A DNA stretch of 64,000 nucleotides, taken from the NCBI GenBank assembly GCA_964023205.1, contig OZ026850.1:704368-768367 (forward strand), written 5' to 3'. Both the position numbers and the translations under genes were made by a program. This DNA comes from Lutraria lutraria. Taxonomy: Eukaryota; Mollusca; Bivalvia; Venerida; Mactridae. This document shows, piece after piece, positions 1-12,300 of the stretch (the stretch's first letter is position 1; each line of letters opens with the position of its first letter). Below the pieces are notes generated by a model. It made no database searches, had not been told where the DNA came from, and worked only from the letters and a program-made list of their open reading frames with translations.

Positions 1-140
1 CTTCCCCTAGAAAAATAAGCTGCATTTTTCCCTAAAAAATTGTATCCCCTATTTTCATCACCACTATTCTCCAATCTCTTCCATGTAATTTTCCCTTTTT
101 AGCAGTGCCCAGCATCTTCCGCTTTTCCTAAAAAAAACCT
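1..140. repeat. Dispersed repeat, C/T-rich family (copy 1)
   Basis: It contains CTTCCCCTAGAAAAATAAGC, then TCTTCCATGTAATTTTCCC and an AGCATCTTCC...TTTTCCTAAA end. The same order of words recurs at about 9640-9775 and 48000-48145, and partly at 55280-55330. No coding potential. It lies in the last intron or 3' region of SMNDC1. Confidence 0.55.
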
Positions 141-470
141 GACTCGATTTTATAATAAAATTTAAGTATTTCCATAAATAAACGATCATAGTGTCTTTGA
201 AAATCAATTAATTTTTCAACCATTATGTAAAAAGACCACATTCATAAGAAAAATAAAAAGTTCTTCATTTAAATGGTTTTTCAGAGGCAATGTGATTTAC
301 TGGAACATTCAAATTTCGTTTAACAAATATACATGTACTACACTTTTTAGCGTAAAATTGTAGGTAGACGACAACCAATCAGTCAATTTAGTGTTGTAAA
401 ATTTCTACACAGCTGTTACATTATAACCTGCTCAGCTGGCAAAATCCACTAAGATAAAGTAACAATATAC

Positions 471-3400
471 CTTTGCATTGAAATCCAACCATTTATTTTT
501 CTCCGTCTCTCTCTCCTCTTCTAACTGCTTCATTCTTTGTGCTTTTTTCTGTGACTTTTTCCTTTTATATTCTCTTTCCATGGCTATTTTATCTTTTCTT
601 TAAATAGAACAGTTTTCTTTAAATAGAACAGTTTACCAGTACATCTTAATTAAAATCCTATTGAATTCAATGCACTTATTAAAGGAGAATTGAACGTTTT
701 ATCATCAAAATATTCGGATATACTTACAAATAATATAGTTTTTACTGAATATTTAGGATGCCCCATGTGACCTTGACCTAGTGACCTCAAATTCAATAGG
801 GGGTCATCCATGTGTGATGACCAACCTCTGAACCAAAGCAAAAGAGCTTACTTAGGCCAAATAGTTCTCTAGTTATTGCCCAGACAAGGTTTGGTTACAG
901 ACTGACTGACCGAGACATACTCCCTTTTCTACAAAAGAGGGCATAATTATCTTTAAAACATCGCATCACAGATATGTATGGAAATATCTAGATTTTTATG
1001 GTAAACTCTTCATAATGAAGGATAAAACATATCAACAAAAAATATATTTCATTTTTTTTTCAAATTCTGATTCTGTAACATGAAGCCTGTCAGCTTGTAT
1101 GATTACTTACTTAGACAATGGTTTAGAATCTCCACCAGCTTCTCCGAATGCTTTTCTTTTAGAAGAATCTATTTCCAACGGCTTTAATAGGGACACCTGC
1201 ATTAATTAGATAGTAATAAAACTATTTTATTTATAACATTTTACAGCAACACACTATTATGACAAAAAGGTATCAAAGAAAAATTTTAGTTCAAAGAAAC
1301 ATGATTTCCAGAATGTCACAGTACAACCTCTCCAGAGCTGCACTCTCTTGAATAACGCCCTCCCTTCAACAAGAGCATAATTGTTTTGCCCACTGCTACA
1401 TTAACTTAATATTAATAACGAGAGCAACAACTTCTCAACAACAACATAATTTTGCTTCTCCAAAATGGTGTTGCTTTGAAGAGGTTGCACTGTACTTCTT
1501 CTTGAAAGCATATATACCTTAATATTCCAATAGATTGAGCAAGATGATTGGATAAGAGTATTTATGAATCAACCAATCAAATTCAAGTATTACACTTCAG
1601 ATTTTTTTCCCAATCCGTAAGTTTTAGATACTTTACCAATCAGATGTAAGTATTGTTAATTGTTAAATCAATTAACCAATCAGATTTATGTATAGGACAC
1701 TTATCCAATCTGATTTACACCTCAGAAATTTTAACCAATCAGATTTAAGTATTGGAAATTTAACCAATCAGATTTAAGTACTGGAAACTTAACCAATCAG
1801 ATTTAAGTATTGGAAACTTAACCAATCAGATTTAAGTATTGGAAATTTAACCAATCAGATTTAAGTTTTGGAAACTTAACCAATCAGATTTAAGTACTGG
1901 AAACTTAACCAATCAGATTAAAACATTAAAGACAAGATTTTACCTCTGTGACATCTGTGTTGCCATACTCATCAAACGTTACTGTACAAGATCCGTCAGA
2001 CAAGATTTCATCGATTGCAGCTTCATAGTAACTGAAATGTAAGAATAATTATACACAATGTCTATGTTAACATACCTAGAGCTACTAGGATTCCTACCAG
2101 TAGTGAACTATACCTTCATATTATGTAACAGCATAACTTGAATTATAGTTTATAAATTTTAAAATACCCAAAACAAACAAAAAATCTGACTTTCTGACTA
2201 AAGTTACAACCAAATTGTTTGTCTTCCAATTTTGACTTTATGAAGCTTGGCTACAGACTGAAACTTAAAAGTGACAGTGAATGAGTGATTTGTCCTCCAT
2301 TTTATATATAGTCCGAAGTGTTGGGTTGGGAGATTTCGGGAAGTTAATATTTTGGGTGATTTGGGATGTTTTGTGTTTTTTTCTAGGATTCTTTTCTTAT
2401 CAACAAACACAACCAGTCTTCACAAAAAACTATTTTAAGCACTGAACATTCGGTCCAATTACTTGACTTTACTGGACTGAATGAACTTTTAGTGGACCGA
2501 AATGAGAATACACAAAATTTTATTTAAATTGGGTGTATGTCATATTTTTCAAGAGTCATTCAAATATATCATTTTTTTGTTCTGAAAAAAAAGGTAAAAT
2601 TATCACTGAAAAATTTACTGGACCATCAGAGTTCAGACCACTGGCCTTTTCATTTTTACCAGACTGATGGCCATTTTGGTGGACTCGGTCCAAGGTCTGG
2701 TGCTAAATTCATAACTGTGTACAGAATGAGAGGACATGGGTTAGTACCAGTAAGTATAAATGATGGTGTGATAATATGTGTCTTTATATAGCTGACATAC
2801 TGAAGAGTGAAAATGTTAAACCATATATGACATAAAATGTTGCAACATATTTCTTGATACAGTGCAATACTATTTAGTGGGCCAGTTTATTAACGCTTAT
2901 CCTTTTTCTTTACCTTAAATACAGCATAAACTATTCACTTACTTTTTATCCTCAGAGTAAATAGCTAAACATTTGTCTCCAGGCTGCCAATGTTTGACTG
3001 GCGCTCTTTTAGTCGTTCTTGTCTCATTACTGGCGCCAGCTTCAGCTTCACTGTTGTCTGTACTTGTCTGTTTCTGTCCAATCAAGTCTAACGTCAGCTC
3101 AATCACCTCCTACATGAAACACACACAGAACAAGAGACTTTAGATGGAGAATATACAAGCAAACCAAAAATGGTGGCCTACTTCACACATTTGTTATATC
3201 ATATAATCATCTGTCATACTCCTAGAACTATTCTCTTTAAAATTTATTCAATATCCTATTTATAAGAACCTTGGAAAAATTAGACAATATGAAATTACCA
3301 TGGTCTTAACAGGACATACAAGTCGCACAATTTAGTACATTAGAAATTATTCTACAGAAAACTACTCCATGTACACTATTATAAATGATTGAACGAAGAT

Positions 3401-5427
3401 AAATAATATATTTTCTGACAGAATATTCAATGTCATATAATTATTTCTATTAAAAACTTACAATGGATACTAGGCTGCCTTTCTCCCAATTTGACTGAAA
3501 ATGGCGCTTGAATTTCCCAAAGTGAAAAGCTAAGGTCCCTTCCCAATTTTTAGAAAAGGCCCTGGAAAATGTGGACAAAATTATGGGCCACAGATAGGTC
3601 TGTCATGCAATAATGGTTGTGTACATGAAATAGTTTCCATAGCATTTTTAGTCAGTGTTTAAGGATGTATGTTTATCATTGTTGGTCACCTCATCATTTC
3701 GTCAATATTTACTTAGCCTGGGAATACTTACTCAACCAGGGCTGTTTGTAGCTTAGAGTTTGCTTGGATATCTATAAAATATAATCTAATAACACATTAA
3801 AAATATTCACAGTAAATTGCATGTCACAAACACTTTCTTAATCTTTAAATGTTATGTTGTTTTTACTTTGTTTCTGAACCAATGGAAATATAGAAAATAA
3901 TTATGTCTTCCTTTATCTGACATCGCCATCTTAAAATGTCCGAACTCTGCTAAATGAACTTATGAAGATAAAGAGATAATTCGCTTTTAACTTAAATTTT
4001 CTCTTAGTATAAAATACCATTGATTGATTTTATTCATTGGGCATCATTTACTCTTTTTGCCATCCAGTAGACCATAACATGATTGAATGGAATTAAGTGG
4101 TACTTTTTTATCACAGAAGTTCAAGAAATGTCTAGAAAGCATTATTGTTGAAAAAGTATTCTATTGCCTTACGTATGTTTGAAATTCAAGATTCAAGAAA
4201 ACCTATCAATAATACAGAAATAATAACATATACCCTGTAAATATATATATACACAATTTGTTAGCATTTTTTGTCCTAGAAATCACTTTTTTGAAATGTT
4301 CACATTCTCAACAATTCAAGGAAAGTTTTGAAAATTTGTCTTTGGCCCAAATACTAAGCGAGGCAAAGAATCTACAAATCAAATTTTATGAACACAAAAA
4401 CTTGATTGATGAAACATAAAAACATGATATAATGTACACACCTGTAAGTCAGACTGAAGTTTTTGAAGATCCTCATTATTTGGATCAAGTGACAGTGAAT
4501 CTTCAACCTACAAATAAATAAAAAAAAGACAGTCATTAAATTTAGGTATATGCTACAAGAGTCAACAATATTAAGCTAAGACTATCTTTCAGCAACAAGA
4601 AGAACAGCAGCCTGTTTGACCAAATTGCGTGCCCGGTTTTTAGTTAGTTAGTTTTTATTCAGGTAAAATGAGTACATGTCACAAGAACAATACAAATGTC
4701 GACAATAATAATAATAATAAACATGTGAACAGTAAAGTGCATAGAAGATGACACATAATCAAAACCAGGGATGACACAAAAAGAAGGCATTAAAGCCGAC
4801 TTATTTCCATTGTGGTCCTTAGAATTTGATCATGTGACACCGGAAAGGCAAATTAATTATTCAATAAATTATTGTATATAATTTTAAGTTACACTTTCAT
4901 AGCACATTGAACAGGTAAAACTAAAATCTATAATACTGAAAGATAAAATATAAAACTTTTAACATGTAGGCTGATTTGAACGGTTAGCGCTATTGGCAGA
5001 ACGAATTCGGCTGAAGAGTAACTAACCCTAACCCCATTACAACCTATACAGTCTAATGTATCACCGTCTACCTCTACTTGTCTGCATTTGGTCATTTAAT
5101 GATTCAACCTTTATCTGTAATGGATTTGAACTGGGCAGGCTTGAATGTCACACAAAAAATGACTAATAATTCAAGAAACTGAACTTAAATATTTGAAATT
5201 TCGTCCAAGAAAAGACCAATCCTGTTCTCATCGGATGTGTGAGAAAACGACAAGAAACGTAGTCTTCAAACACGAAGTTCGAGAAGGAATCGACAACAAA
5301 ATTGAACTGGCGTAAACACAAAACACTGATCGAATTCTTATAGAAATTTCAGGTTTTGTTGGACTGAAATTACCTGTTGTAACTGAAGTTTGTACGTATT
5401 AACATTCTCCTGTAAATCATCCGCCAT
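471..5427 (-). CDS. SMNDC1: SMNDC1 / SPF30 splicing factor, Tudor-domain protein (3' end outside window)
   Basis: Exons (minus): 5374-5427, 4442-4507, 2943-3109, 1944-2031, 1111-1196, 471-597. All have AG/GT borders and the frame is continuous over 588 nt (196 aa). The start MADDLQENVNTYKLQLQQ and the following NEDLQKLQSDLQ resemble the SMNDC1 N-terminus. A Tudor domain lies at about aa 80-133 (KHWQPGDKCLAIYSEDKN, then YYEAAIDEI and FDEYGNTDVTE), and a Lys/Arg/Glu-rich helix follows (EREYKRKKSQKKAQRMKQLE). In the known family the Tudor domain binds dimethyl-arginine on Sm proteins and the protein acts in spliceosome assembly in the nucleus. Human SMNDC1 has 238 aa, so the missing ~40 aa tail (GQVKRSIF-like exon) should lie left of base 1. 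The ATG sits at the head of exon 1 and is the only start that fits the family. Confidence 0.95.
750..945. repeat. Dispersed repeat with TGACCT words and CTACAAAAGAGGGCATAA end
   Basis: It holds TGTGACCTTGACCTAGTGACC and ends with AGACTGACTGACCGAGACAT followed by CTCCCTTTTCTACAAAAGAG. Related copies are seen at 32620-32760, 34060-34265, 37060-37200 and 45480-45670. It lies in an intron of SMNDC1. Confidence 0.6.
1319..1493. mobile_element. MITE, CAGTRCAACCTCTC family (Tc1/mariner-like ends)
   Basis: The left end CAGTACAACCTCTCCAGAG is inverted at the right end, GAGGTTGCACTG followed by TA. Other copies: 25918-26090, 29147-29251, and an expanded copy around 24240-24525. The inside is a TTGTTGCTC-rich spacer. 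CAGT ends flanked by TA are typical of Tc1/mariner non-autonomous elements; the superfamily assignment is inferred. Confidence 0.65.
1734..1920. repeat. 29 bp tandem repeat x7 carrying ACCAATCAG
   Basis: ACCAATCAG starts at 1734, 1763, 1792, 1821, 1850, 1879 and 1908, an exact 29 bp period. The unit is ACCAATCAGATTTAAGT plus ATTGGAAACTTA. Looser CCAATC words extend upstream to about 1560. The array ends 24 bp before the 3' border of SMNDC1 exon 4 on the plus-strand map, so it lies just inside the following intron. Confidence 0.9.
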
Positions 5428-5837
5428 GCTTGAAGATAAATGCTGTTTCACTTGAAGAATAAATGTTGAAAATAAAAATCAAACGGTGCAGGTCGTAAAA
5501 ATAATACGGACGTGACAAACAGTCAAGGTGGTACGTTTAAAACCCAGATTCCGGTAATTTCGACAAACGTCACGAACAGAAAATAGTTTAACATAATTCT
5601 CAACATTAAAATCATATCTAGGGATCTTCATTTTTCTTTAATAGATGACAATATTAATCGGAGAATTGATTTTACAGAGTACAAAGATTTTGAATCTAGT
5701 TATGAGGCCAAGTAAAAAAAAGTGTTTCTCCATCACAAACAATCTAATTTAGTTGAACTACATTGACGGCAATACTAATGTGTTGTTTAACTTAACCATA
5801 TAATAGGTTTAACAACCAGTGTCATTTGGCGACTTTT

Positions 5838-6152
5838 TATTTTATTGTTGTGTACATTTTTAGTGTAGTGTATCATTTATTGTCATGTACATTATTATTA
5901 TGTACTTTTTATTGTTGTGTACATTTATTGTTGTGTACATTTCTAGTGTAGTGTATCATTTATTGTCATGTACATTATTATTGTGTACTTTTTATTGTTG
6001 TGTACTTTTTATTATTGTGTACATAATATTTTAGTGTACATTTTATCATTGTGAACTTTCTATAGTAGTGTATATTTTACCGTTTCGTTTGTGTACATTT
6101 CATTGTAGTGTACATGTTATTATTGTTGTGTACTTTCTATTATTGTGTACAG
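5838..6152. repeat. Degenerate tandem repeat of TTGTGTACATTTTATTG units
   Basis: Many copies of GTGTACATTT/GTGTACTTTTTATTGTTG occur at irregular spacing, some preceded by TAGTGTAGTGTA. The first half repeats a ~100 bp block (TAGTGTAGTGTATCATTTAT occurs twice). No open frame. Confidence 0.8.
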
Positions 6153-6663
6153 TTTTCACACCATTGTCACCATGCAATTACAGTATAGTAATATTTATAT
6201 TTATGATAATAACATATTCCTTATAAAATAAATGTAATTATATACTTCCCATTCTGTAATTTGTTGCTCTAAATATCCCCATTTGATGGGCATGGGTAGT
6301 TAGAATATTTTGGAAAAATTCACTGATCTTATGTATTCATCAACTTTCACCATGCATAAACCATATTTATTTATAAAATACATAACTTCACAAAAAGTGC
6401 AAACTTCTATGACTAGAATTAATGGTTTTATCACCTGCAAACACTAACAAGTAAATCATGAAGAATTTTTAAATTCTTTTATTCTTAAATAAATGTTTCA
6501 TTCATGTATACAAACAAAGATGATATGTGAAATGGGTATAAGTTTACAATGAATATGTGAGAGATCCATCTTATGGTTGTCAGCACATTTATGAACAAAA
6601 ATTTGCATAATTGCATCAGTGTTTTCATCAACAGGACACCCTGAGAATAAAGGCCATTATTTT

Positions 6664-7239
6664 AACAAGAGGGCCAACATGGCCCTTGATCGCTCACCTG
6701 AGAACAAGGTCACTATACTTAATGACAAGGTAATATAGTTTCCATCTCGTATAACCCATTTTTATGTAGATTTTGAGATCAAAACCAACAATGAAGGTAT
6801 AATACTGTTAAACAAGCTAAAACGTAGCAAATTTTCTAATCCAAGGGCCCATAACTCTTGCAGTTGTGGTCCGATTCCAGCCATAACCAAACTTGTCCAA
6901 GACCGTAAGGTCATACACATTCATTGTAAATATGATTAGGATCAGTGAATAAATGAAGGCGCTAGAGTGTAAACAAGCTAAAATATAGCAAATTTTCTAA
7001 GTCAAGGGCCCATAACTCTTGAAATTCTGGTCCAATTTGCCCATAATCGAAATTGTCCAAGATCTTTACTGAAAATATGATTAGGATTGGTGAATAAATG
7101 AATGCGCTAGAGTGTAAACAAACACAAATATAGCAAATTTTCAAAGTCAAGGGCCCATAACTTTTGAAGTTCTGGTCCGATTTAATTGTGGCCAGACGCC
7201 GGACATTCATCGATGCTAAAAGCTCAGGTGAGCAAAAAA
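6664..7239. mobile_element. Hairpin-ended dispersed repeat (AACAAGAGGGCC family), copy 1
   Basis: The left end AACAAGAGGGCCAACATGGC forms a small hairpin (GGGCCA/TGGCCC) followed by CGCTCACCTGAG. The right end GCTCAGGTGAGC is the inverted match of that motif. The inside has three degenerate core copies of about 145-160 bp (CAAGGGCCCATAACTCTTG type; starts near 6811, 6972, 7116). Relatives: 37571-38353 and 43334-44490. Probably a non-autonomous element common in bivalves. Confidence 0.7.
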
Positions 7240-7619
7240 CTGTTGTTGATCATTTAAAACTAAATGACCCCTGAATAAGGGTCAACTGTAAATATGTGCC
7301 AAATTATGTCTTTCCCAAGGGTGGCCTTTATTCCCATGTTTGACCTAATATTCTCTTTTAAAGATAAGGCCATCCTTAATAAACTGTTTGTTGTGGTAAC
7401 CCTACCCACAGAATTTTCAGTAGGTAGGTAAGAAATGCTGTTTTATCTTACATACTATTCATTTTTCATTCTGATCCCCAAATACATGTCGGAATGGTAT
7501 TTTGTTTTCAGAACAAGATTTTTTTACCCATGTGGCCCCCAAAGGCTTGGACAGGGGCCTTTTTTTAAGTTAGAAGGTAGCATTACCGCAAACACTTATT
7601 TAGAGATGGCCTGAATATT

Positions 7620-7641
7620 GGGGGGGGGGGGGGGGGGGGGG
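7620..7641 (+). repeat. Poly-G run of 22
   Basis: Uninterrupted G tract in AT-rich DNA. A second tract of 18 G lies at 52705-52722. The lengths may be sequencing-sensitive. Confidence 0.9.
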
Positions 7642-7970
7642 TCATTGATGAAATTCAGAAGTTTTTTTTTCAATTTGACATCTTATTGTTAGAACAAGTT
7701 TTTAGGCACAAGACATATTTGGTAAATTACTAATACACTTTGAACAAGAAATATATATCAAGTTAATAGCTACATGTACATATAGTTTCAAACAACATTG
7801 ATTTCAGAATTAGGGATAACGTACCCTAATACAAACTTTTAATGACTATGAACAAAAGTTAGAAGTACTGGATCCTTGTGACATTCAAACATAATTGATT
7901 AAATATAATTATGTTACAATGTTTTGAAATATTGGACCCGGGTCAGTTATATTTGACTTCATATCATAAA

Positions 7971-8181
7971 GGGAGGTAATATTACTAACTAGTACTCTCC
8001 CTTTTCTATGATTTAAGATTATCGCGTTTCTAATTTCATGTAAACAAAATAATGCCAAAAATACAGAATTCAAAAAAAGTTCATGGTGAATGTTTTATGA
8101 ATGATTCATTCTACGTATTCAATGAAAATAAAGAAGAGTTTAATGGTTAGAAATGAATGCTTGTATTAGGGTCTGTAATCC
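7971..8181 (+). repeat. Arm A of a dispersed inverted repeat pair
   Basis: It begins GGGAGGTAATATTACTAACT and ends TATTAGGGTCTGTAATCC. The reverse complement recurs at 27960-28153 (AGAATGAATCAT, CATTCATTTCTAACCATTCA, GGATTACAGACCCTAAT are shared). Two copies of one mobile repeat in opposite orientation, 20 kb apart, is the simplest reading. Confidence 0.8.
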
Positions 8182-9359
8182 ATAAATAAACTATCCCTGT
8201 AACTACAGTCTGAAAATATCAATAAATTCTAACAATGAATGATAAATAACCTTACGGTCAGTTAATACAATCAGGTGAGAAAAACAAAACACTTGTGAGA
8301 TTAATTCAAAACAAACTGATAGAATAAAACAGAATATTTATGACTTCAATAACCAACACAAAAAAAATTGAAAAATACGATTAAGTATCAAAATAACAGT
8401 AAATATTTGCAGCATCCATAATACATTCTAAGCACAACAGGCTAGTAAAAAATAATCATGTATAGGAAAACTTGATAAAATAAGGTCCAAGGTAGAGAGA
8501 TTTACAGTACTGCTTTAGTGGTCTGCAAGATAGTGAAGATACAATGTACTGAACATAATAGCAGTTATTTTTTTATTTCTTTAGACAGGTCCGGATAACG
8601 GAATCGCTTCCGACGACATTTAGTCTTGAATTTTCCCAATTCTTATGCAATTTGTTTACAAGAAGTATCATATTGAAGTGTATAGATACTAGAAAATAGG
8701 CCCATGGATTCGTTTTGTTTTCATTTTATTTGCCATTGTCAGTTGATGAAAATTCCCAATCACTTTGTTGTCACTACTCTAAAATTCCCAATCTGACAGG
8801 ACCCAGATTTGCTTAAAAAGACAGTCTGGTAGGTCCAAAAAAAAGTTTAATATTTTTTCTAAACATCTTTTAGTAAACAAGATATAATTTGAAATATTTT
8901 CATACTTCATATACAATGTAATATTACCATAAGAAACTTTTAGGGGTCACTCGGGTCAGTGCCAATAAAAAGGGTCAGTCGAGTAATCGTAAACAGGACT
9001 ATTTTTTCAGGCCTCAATATTTCCAAATACATAAAATCTTTGGATTTCTGCATTAAATGTTCCAAGCGTGAAGCTGATGACAAAATGCCTGAATGAAGTC
9101 AACATGTACACTTTCTTAGTTAATATTTATTAACAGGCTAGGCCTAAAAAAAATTTGTTTCTGGTTACATTCCAATAATAAAGGGGGTAGGTAGGTAGGG
9201 GCTTTTTTTTGCTCTTGAGAGCTTGTAGAAAGGTAAATAAATTGAGAAAATGGATTTTCCATTCCTTGCAGGGAAAAAACAGGGTGGGTGGAGTAACTAG
9301 AAACTAACAAATTTTTATGCCTTATATAAAATCATTGAGCATTTCAGTAAACAAAAACG

Positions 9360-12300
9360 CTAACAGGCTGCTGGTGTAGAAAATCTCATACTGTAGCTAC
9401 ATTTCTCATCTTCCGATACTTTCACAATTTTATCAGTCAATCCACACACAAATTTTATCTGAAACAAAATTAGACAAGAATACAGATAGGGGAACCAGTC
9501 TTTGACATCAGATCCCAAAATAATGGCTGGTTCCTAGTTCTTAATTGATCATCTAAAATTTAAAAACAATAGTTACTCAACTCTTGAGAGTTTTGAAGTA
9601 GATATCATGTTTTTTGAAATAAAAAGTGACGTTGACATTCAGCGTCTTCCCCTTGAAAATAATCTATATTTTTCACCCCGAAATATATTTTCTTAATTTA
9701 CAAATATTCCCCAGGTTTGCCTTAGATGTAATTTTCCCGTTTTTACCAGCACACAGACTCTTGCCTTTCCTAAAATTAACCTAGATATCCTGTAAATACA
9801 TACCACAGTAGATCTAGTTTTACCATAGGGACATCTTGTCACATCACCTTTGTCCATCTTCAGAACAAAATGTCCAGCCAGCTTCGTCCTCCATACCGGT
9901 ACTTTACCTTGTAAATAAAAACAACACATTATGACTTTTTGAAAATTATCAAATCAAATTTTGTTAATCGTAAAACAAAACAAGTTGAGCTTCCATTCAC
10001 TAGATTTGTTTTACGCCCCTTTTCAACAGTCAGAGTCATATGAGGCAGACAGTTCACCTAACCATCGTTTCTGGGAAGAACCAGTACTAGACTCCCATAC
10101 TCCGTAACCAACTGCCTACTTTCTCACATAATGAGACATGGTCGGTAGCAGGGCTCGAACCCACGCCCCTCTATCAGTGAGAGGTTACAGTGATTTGAAG
10201 TCAGCGACCTTATCCACTCGACCACAGAGGTGGGTCTACCAGACCATGGAGGCAGGTCTACCAGACCACGGAGGCGGGTCCCATTCACTACAACAACCTT
10301 TAAGTTTCTTACAGCAAGGTAAAACAAGACGTGTTTCTAAAAAAAAAAAAATGCAAACAAGCAAACAGACAGACAGGCCCAAAACAATATGATCTATCGA
10401 TACAGGGGCATAAATATATTGCAACCAATACTATTAAAATATTTAGGGATAAATTGTGCCTCAAATTTATAAAAATTATGCTACGAAAAAAAGTGAACTA
10501 TCTACTCAACATGAATGATATTGTGATTTAAAATTTGTGAAGATGATCCGCATACATATACAGCCAAACCTGTGAACAAAAGCCGCCCTTGGGAAAGACA
10601 TACTGTGACCTTTATTGACAGGACTGGTGGCCTTTATTCGTACGTCATTTTGTTCTTAATAATCTATGAACATTTTCAAAAGAATGGCCTTTACTCACAG
10701 GGTGGCCTCTATTTGGAGGTGACCATTAACACAGGTTTGACTGTATATCATATACATGTAATGTTGTGATCAATAGACTTACCTATATCTATAGGAGCAT
10801 GAGGAAATGATTGTTGAGTGACGGAGTGGAAAGGACACAATTTATATTTGTATTCACCAGATTCGAACTCATAACAGTCCAACGACAATTTGTAAAACAC
10901 ATTGTTTGGTCCAAAATCCTGAAATTAAAATTTTACAGGCATCTGATTGGTTCATTTTACTATCTAATATCTAGAATCAAGGCATCTGATTGGTTCATTT
11001 TTTTAAATCTAATATCTTGAAATCAGGCATCTGATCGGTTAATTTTCAAAATCCAAATAAATAAAATCAATTGCAGACTTCGCGAAAGGCGAAAAAATCT
11101 GCCGGACATTCGGTCCAACAAGCTTGAAAATTCTGTCGGACCGAAAGGAAATCTGCCAGACCAAAAACAGTAAACAAGTGTAAATGTGTATACATCAGGC
11201 AGTAAGTTGCCGGACAGCTGGTTCGATGAGATAAGATTCTTTATCGGACCGACACACAATCCATCGGACATATCCTTCGGTCCGGTGCCTTTCGCAAAGC
11301 CTGCTATTGGCAGAATGTGTACTTTTCTCAAAGTTTCTAATTTAACCCTGTAAAAACTTGAGCGCATACATAAATAACCTCAATCTTGATAAAACGTGCA
11401 ATACTGCACCATCCTCATGGATAAGAAAACTAAATATTATATATAATCCCAAACAAACCTGATTTTGATGTACATTTTTCTTGGCACTATCTAAATAAGT
11501 TTGTTTTAATCGTTTTCCTAAAGCTCGTATCTTTGCGTCTTCCTCGTTTTCTTTTAGAATATCACCACAATCATCTTTACAAGGGGCGTGTGTTAAACTT
11601 CCCTTCATCCTCTTCTCTAAAAAAACAACAGAAAAATATTATTCAAAGCTGCTGGGGAAAGAACCAGGCCAGGCATAGAATAATTGTTTGTTTCGACTCA
11701 TAAGAAATAGAGTAGGTAGATAAAGATATCTTTTCCTTTAGATTTTTAAAAAATTATATTTGAAAGCATGAGGAAAGGTACAAAAAAAGAGACACTGGAT
11801 GTATCATTGATTCCTAAGACCTAAAGTAAAGTCTAGGGTTTAGGAAATGATAGATTGGCTAGCTGGAAACAAACATTTCTTATGCCTTATGTGACACTGG
11901 CCTCTAAATGAACAAACTACTCATCCAAACATCTGAGTTAACCATGTAGGCTTAATCACAGATCTAACAAGAATAAATATGACATTCCTATCTTACTCTT
12001 TACTTGAAATTCTTAACTTTATGTAAATTATAAACTGAAACATGTGAGGGTTTGTATAAAAAATATGTTTTAAGTTCACTATTTTAGCAAATAAGAACTT
12101 TACAGGATTATAATACTGGTTACATGAACTACATAACTTGTCACAATTCAGGGTTTTTTCTCTCTTCATTGGGTAGAGGCCTTAGCCTGTTGATTTTGGG
12201 AAGAATTATCGCTAAAATTTCTGATTTAGGAAATAAAAAAATCTGGTGTAAGTTTGGATTTTTGGGAAAATTGCATGATTTTAAAGAAATTTTCATTTGG

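Larger units (their letters stand above)
5428..9359. other. Intergenic stretch between SMNDC1 and the glucosidase-II-beta-like gene
   Basis: No gene was recognised. It contains the SMNDC1 promoter side (5428-5600), a degenerate GTGTAC tandem repeat (5838-6152), a hairpin-ended dispersed repeat (6664-7239), a poly-G run (7620-7641), one arm of a 20 kb-spaced inverted repeat pair (7971-8181) and AT-rich unique-looking DNA. A possible AATAAA signal for the next gene lies on the minus strand at 9127-9132, about 230 bp past its stop codon. Confidence 0.7.

Noticed and set aside
10138..10392. Small ORFs on both strands around 10.1-10.4 kb
   Set aside because: They run through the SINE head, its duplicated segment and a poly-A stretch; no protein similarity is apparent.
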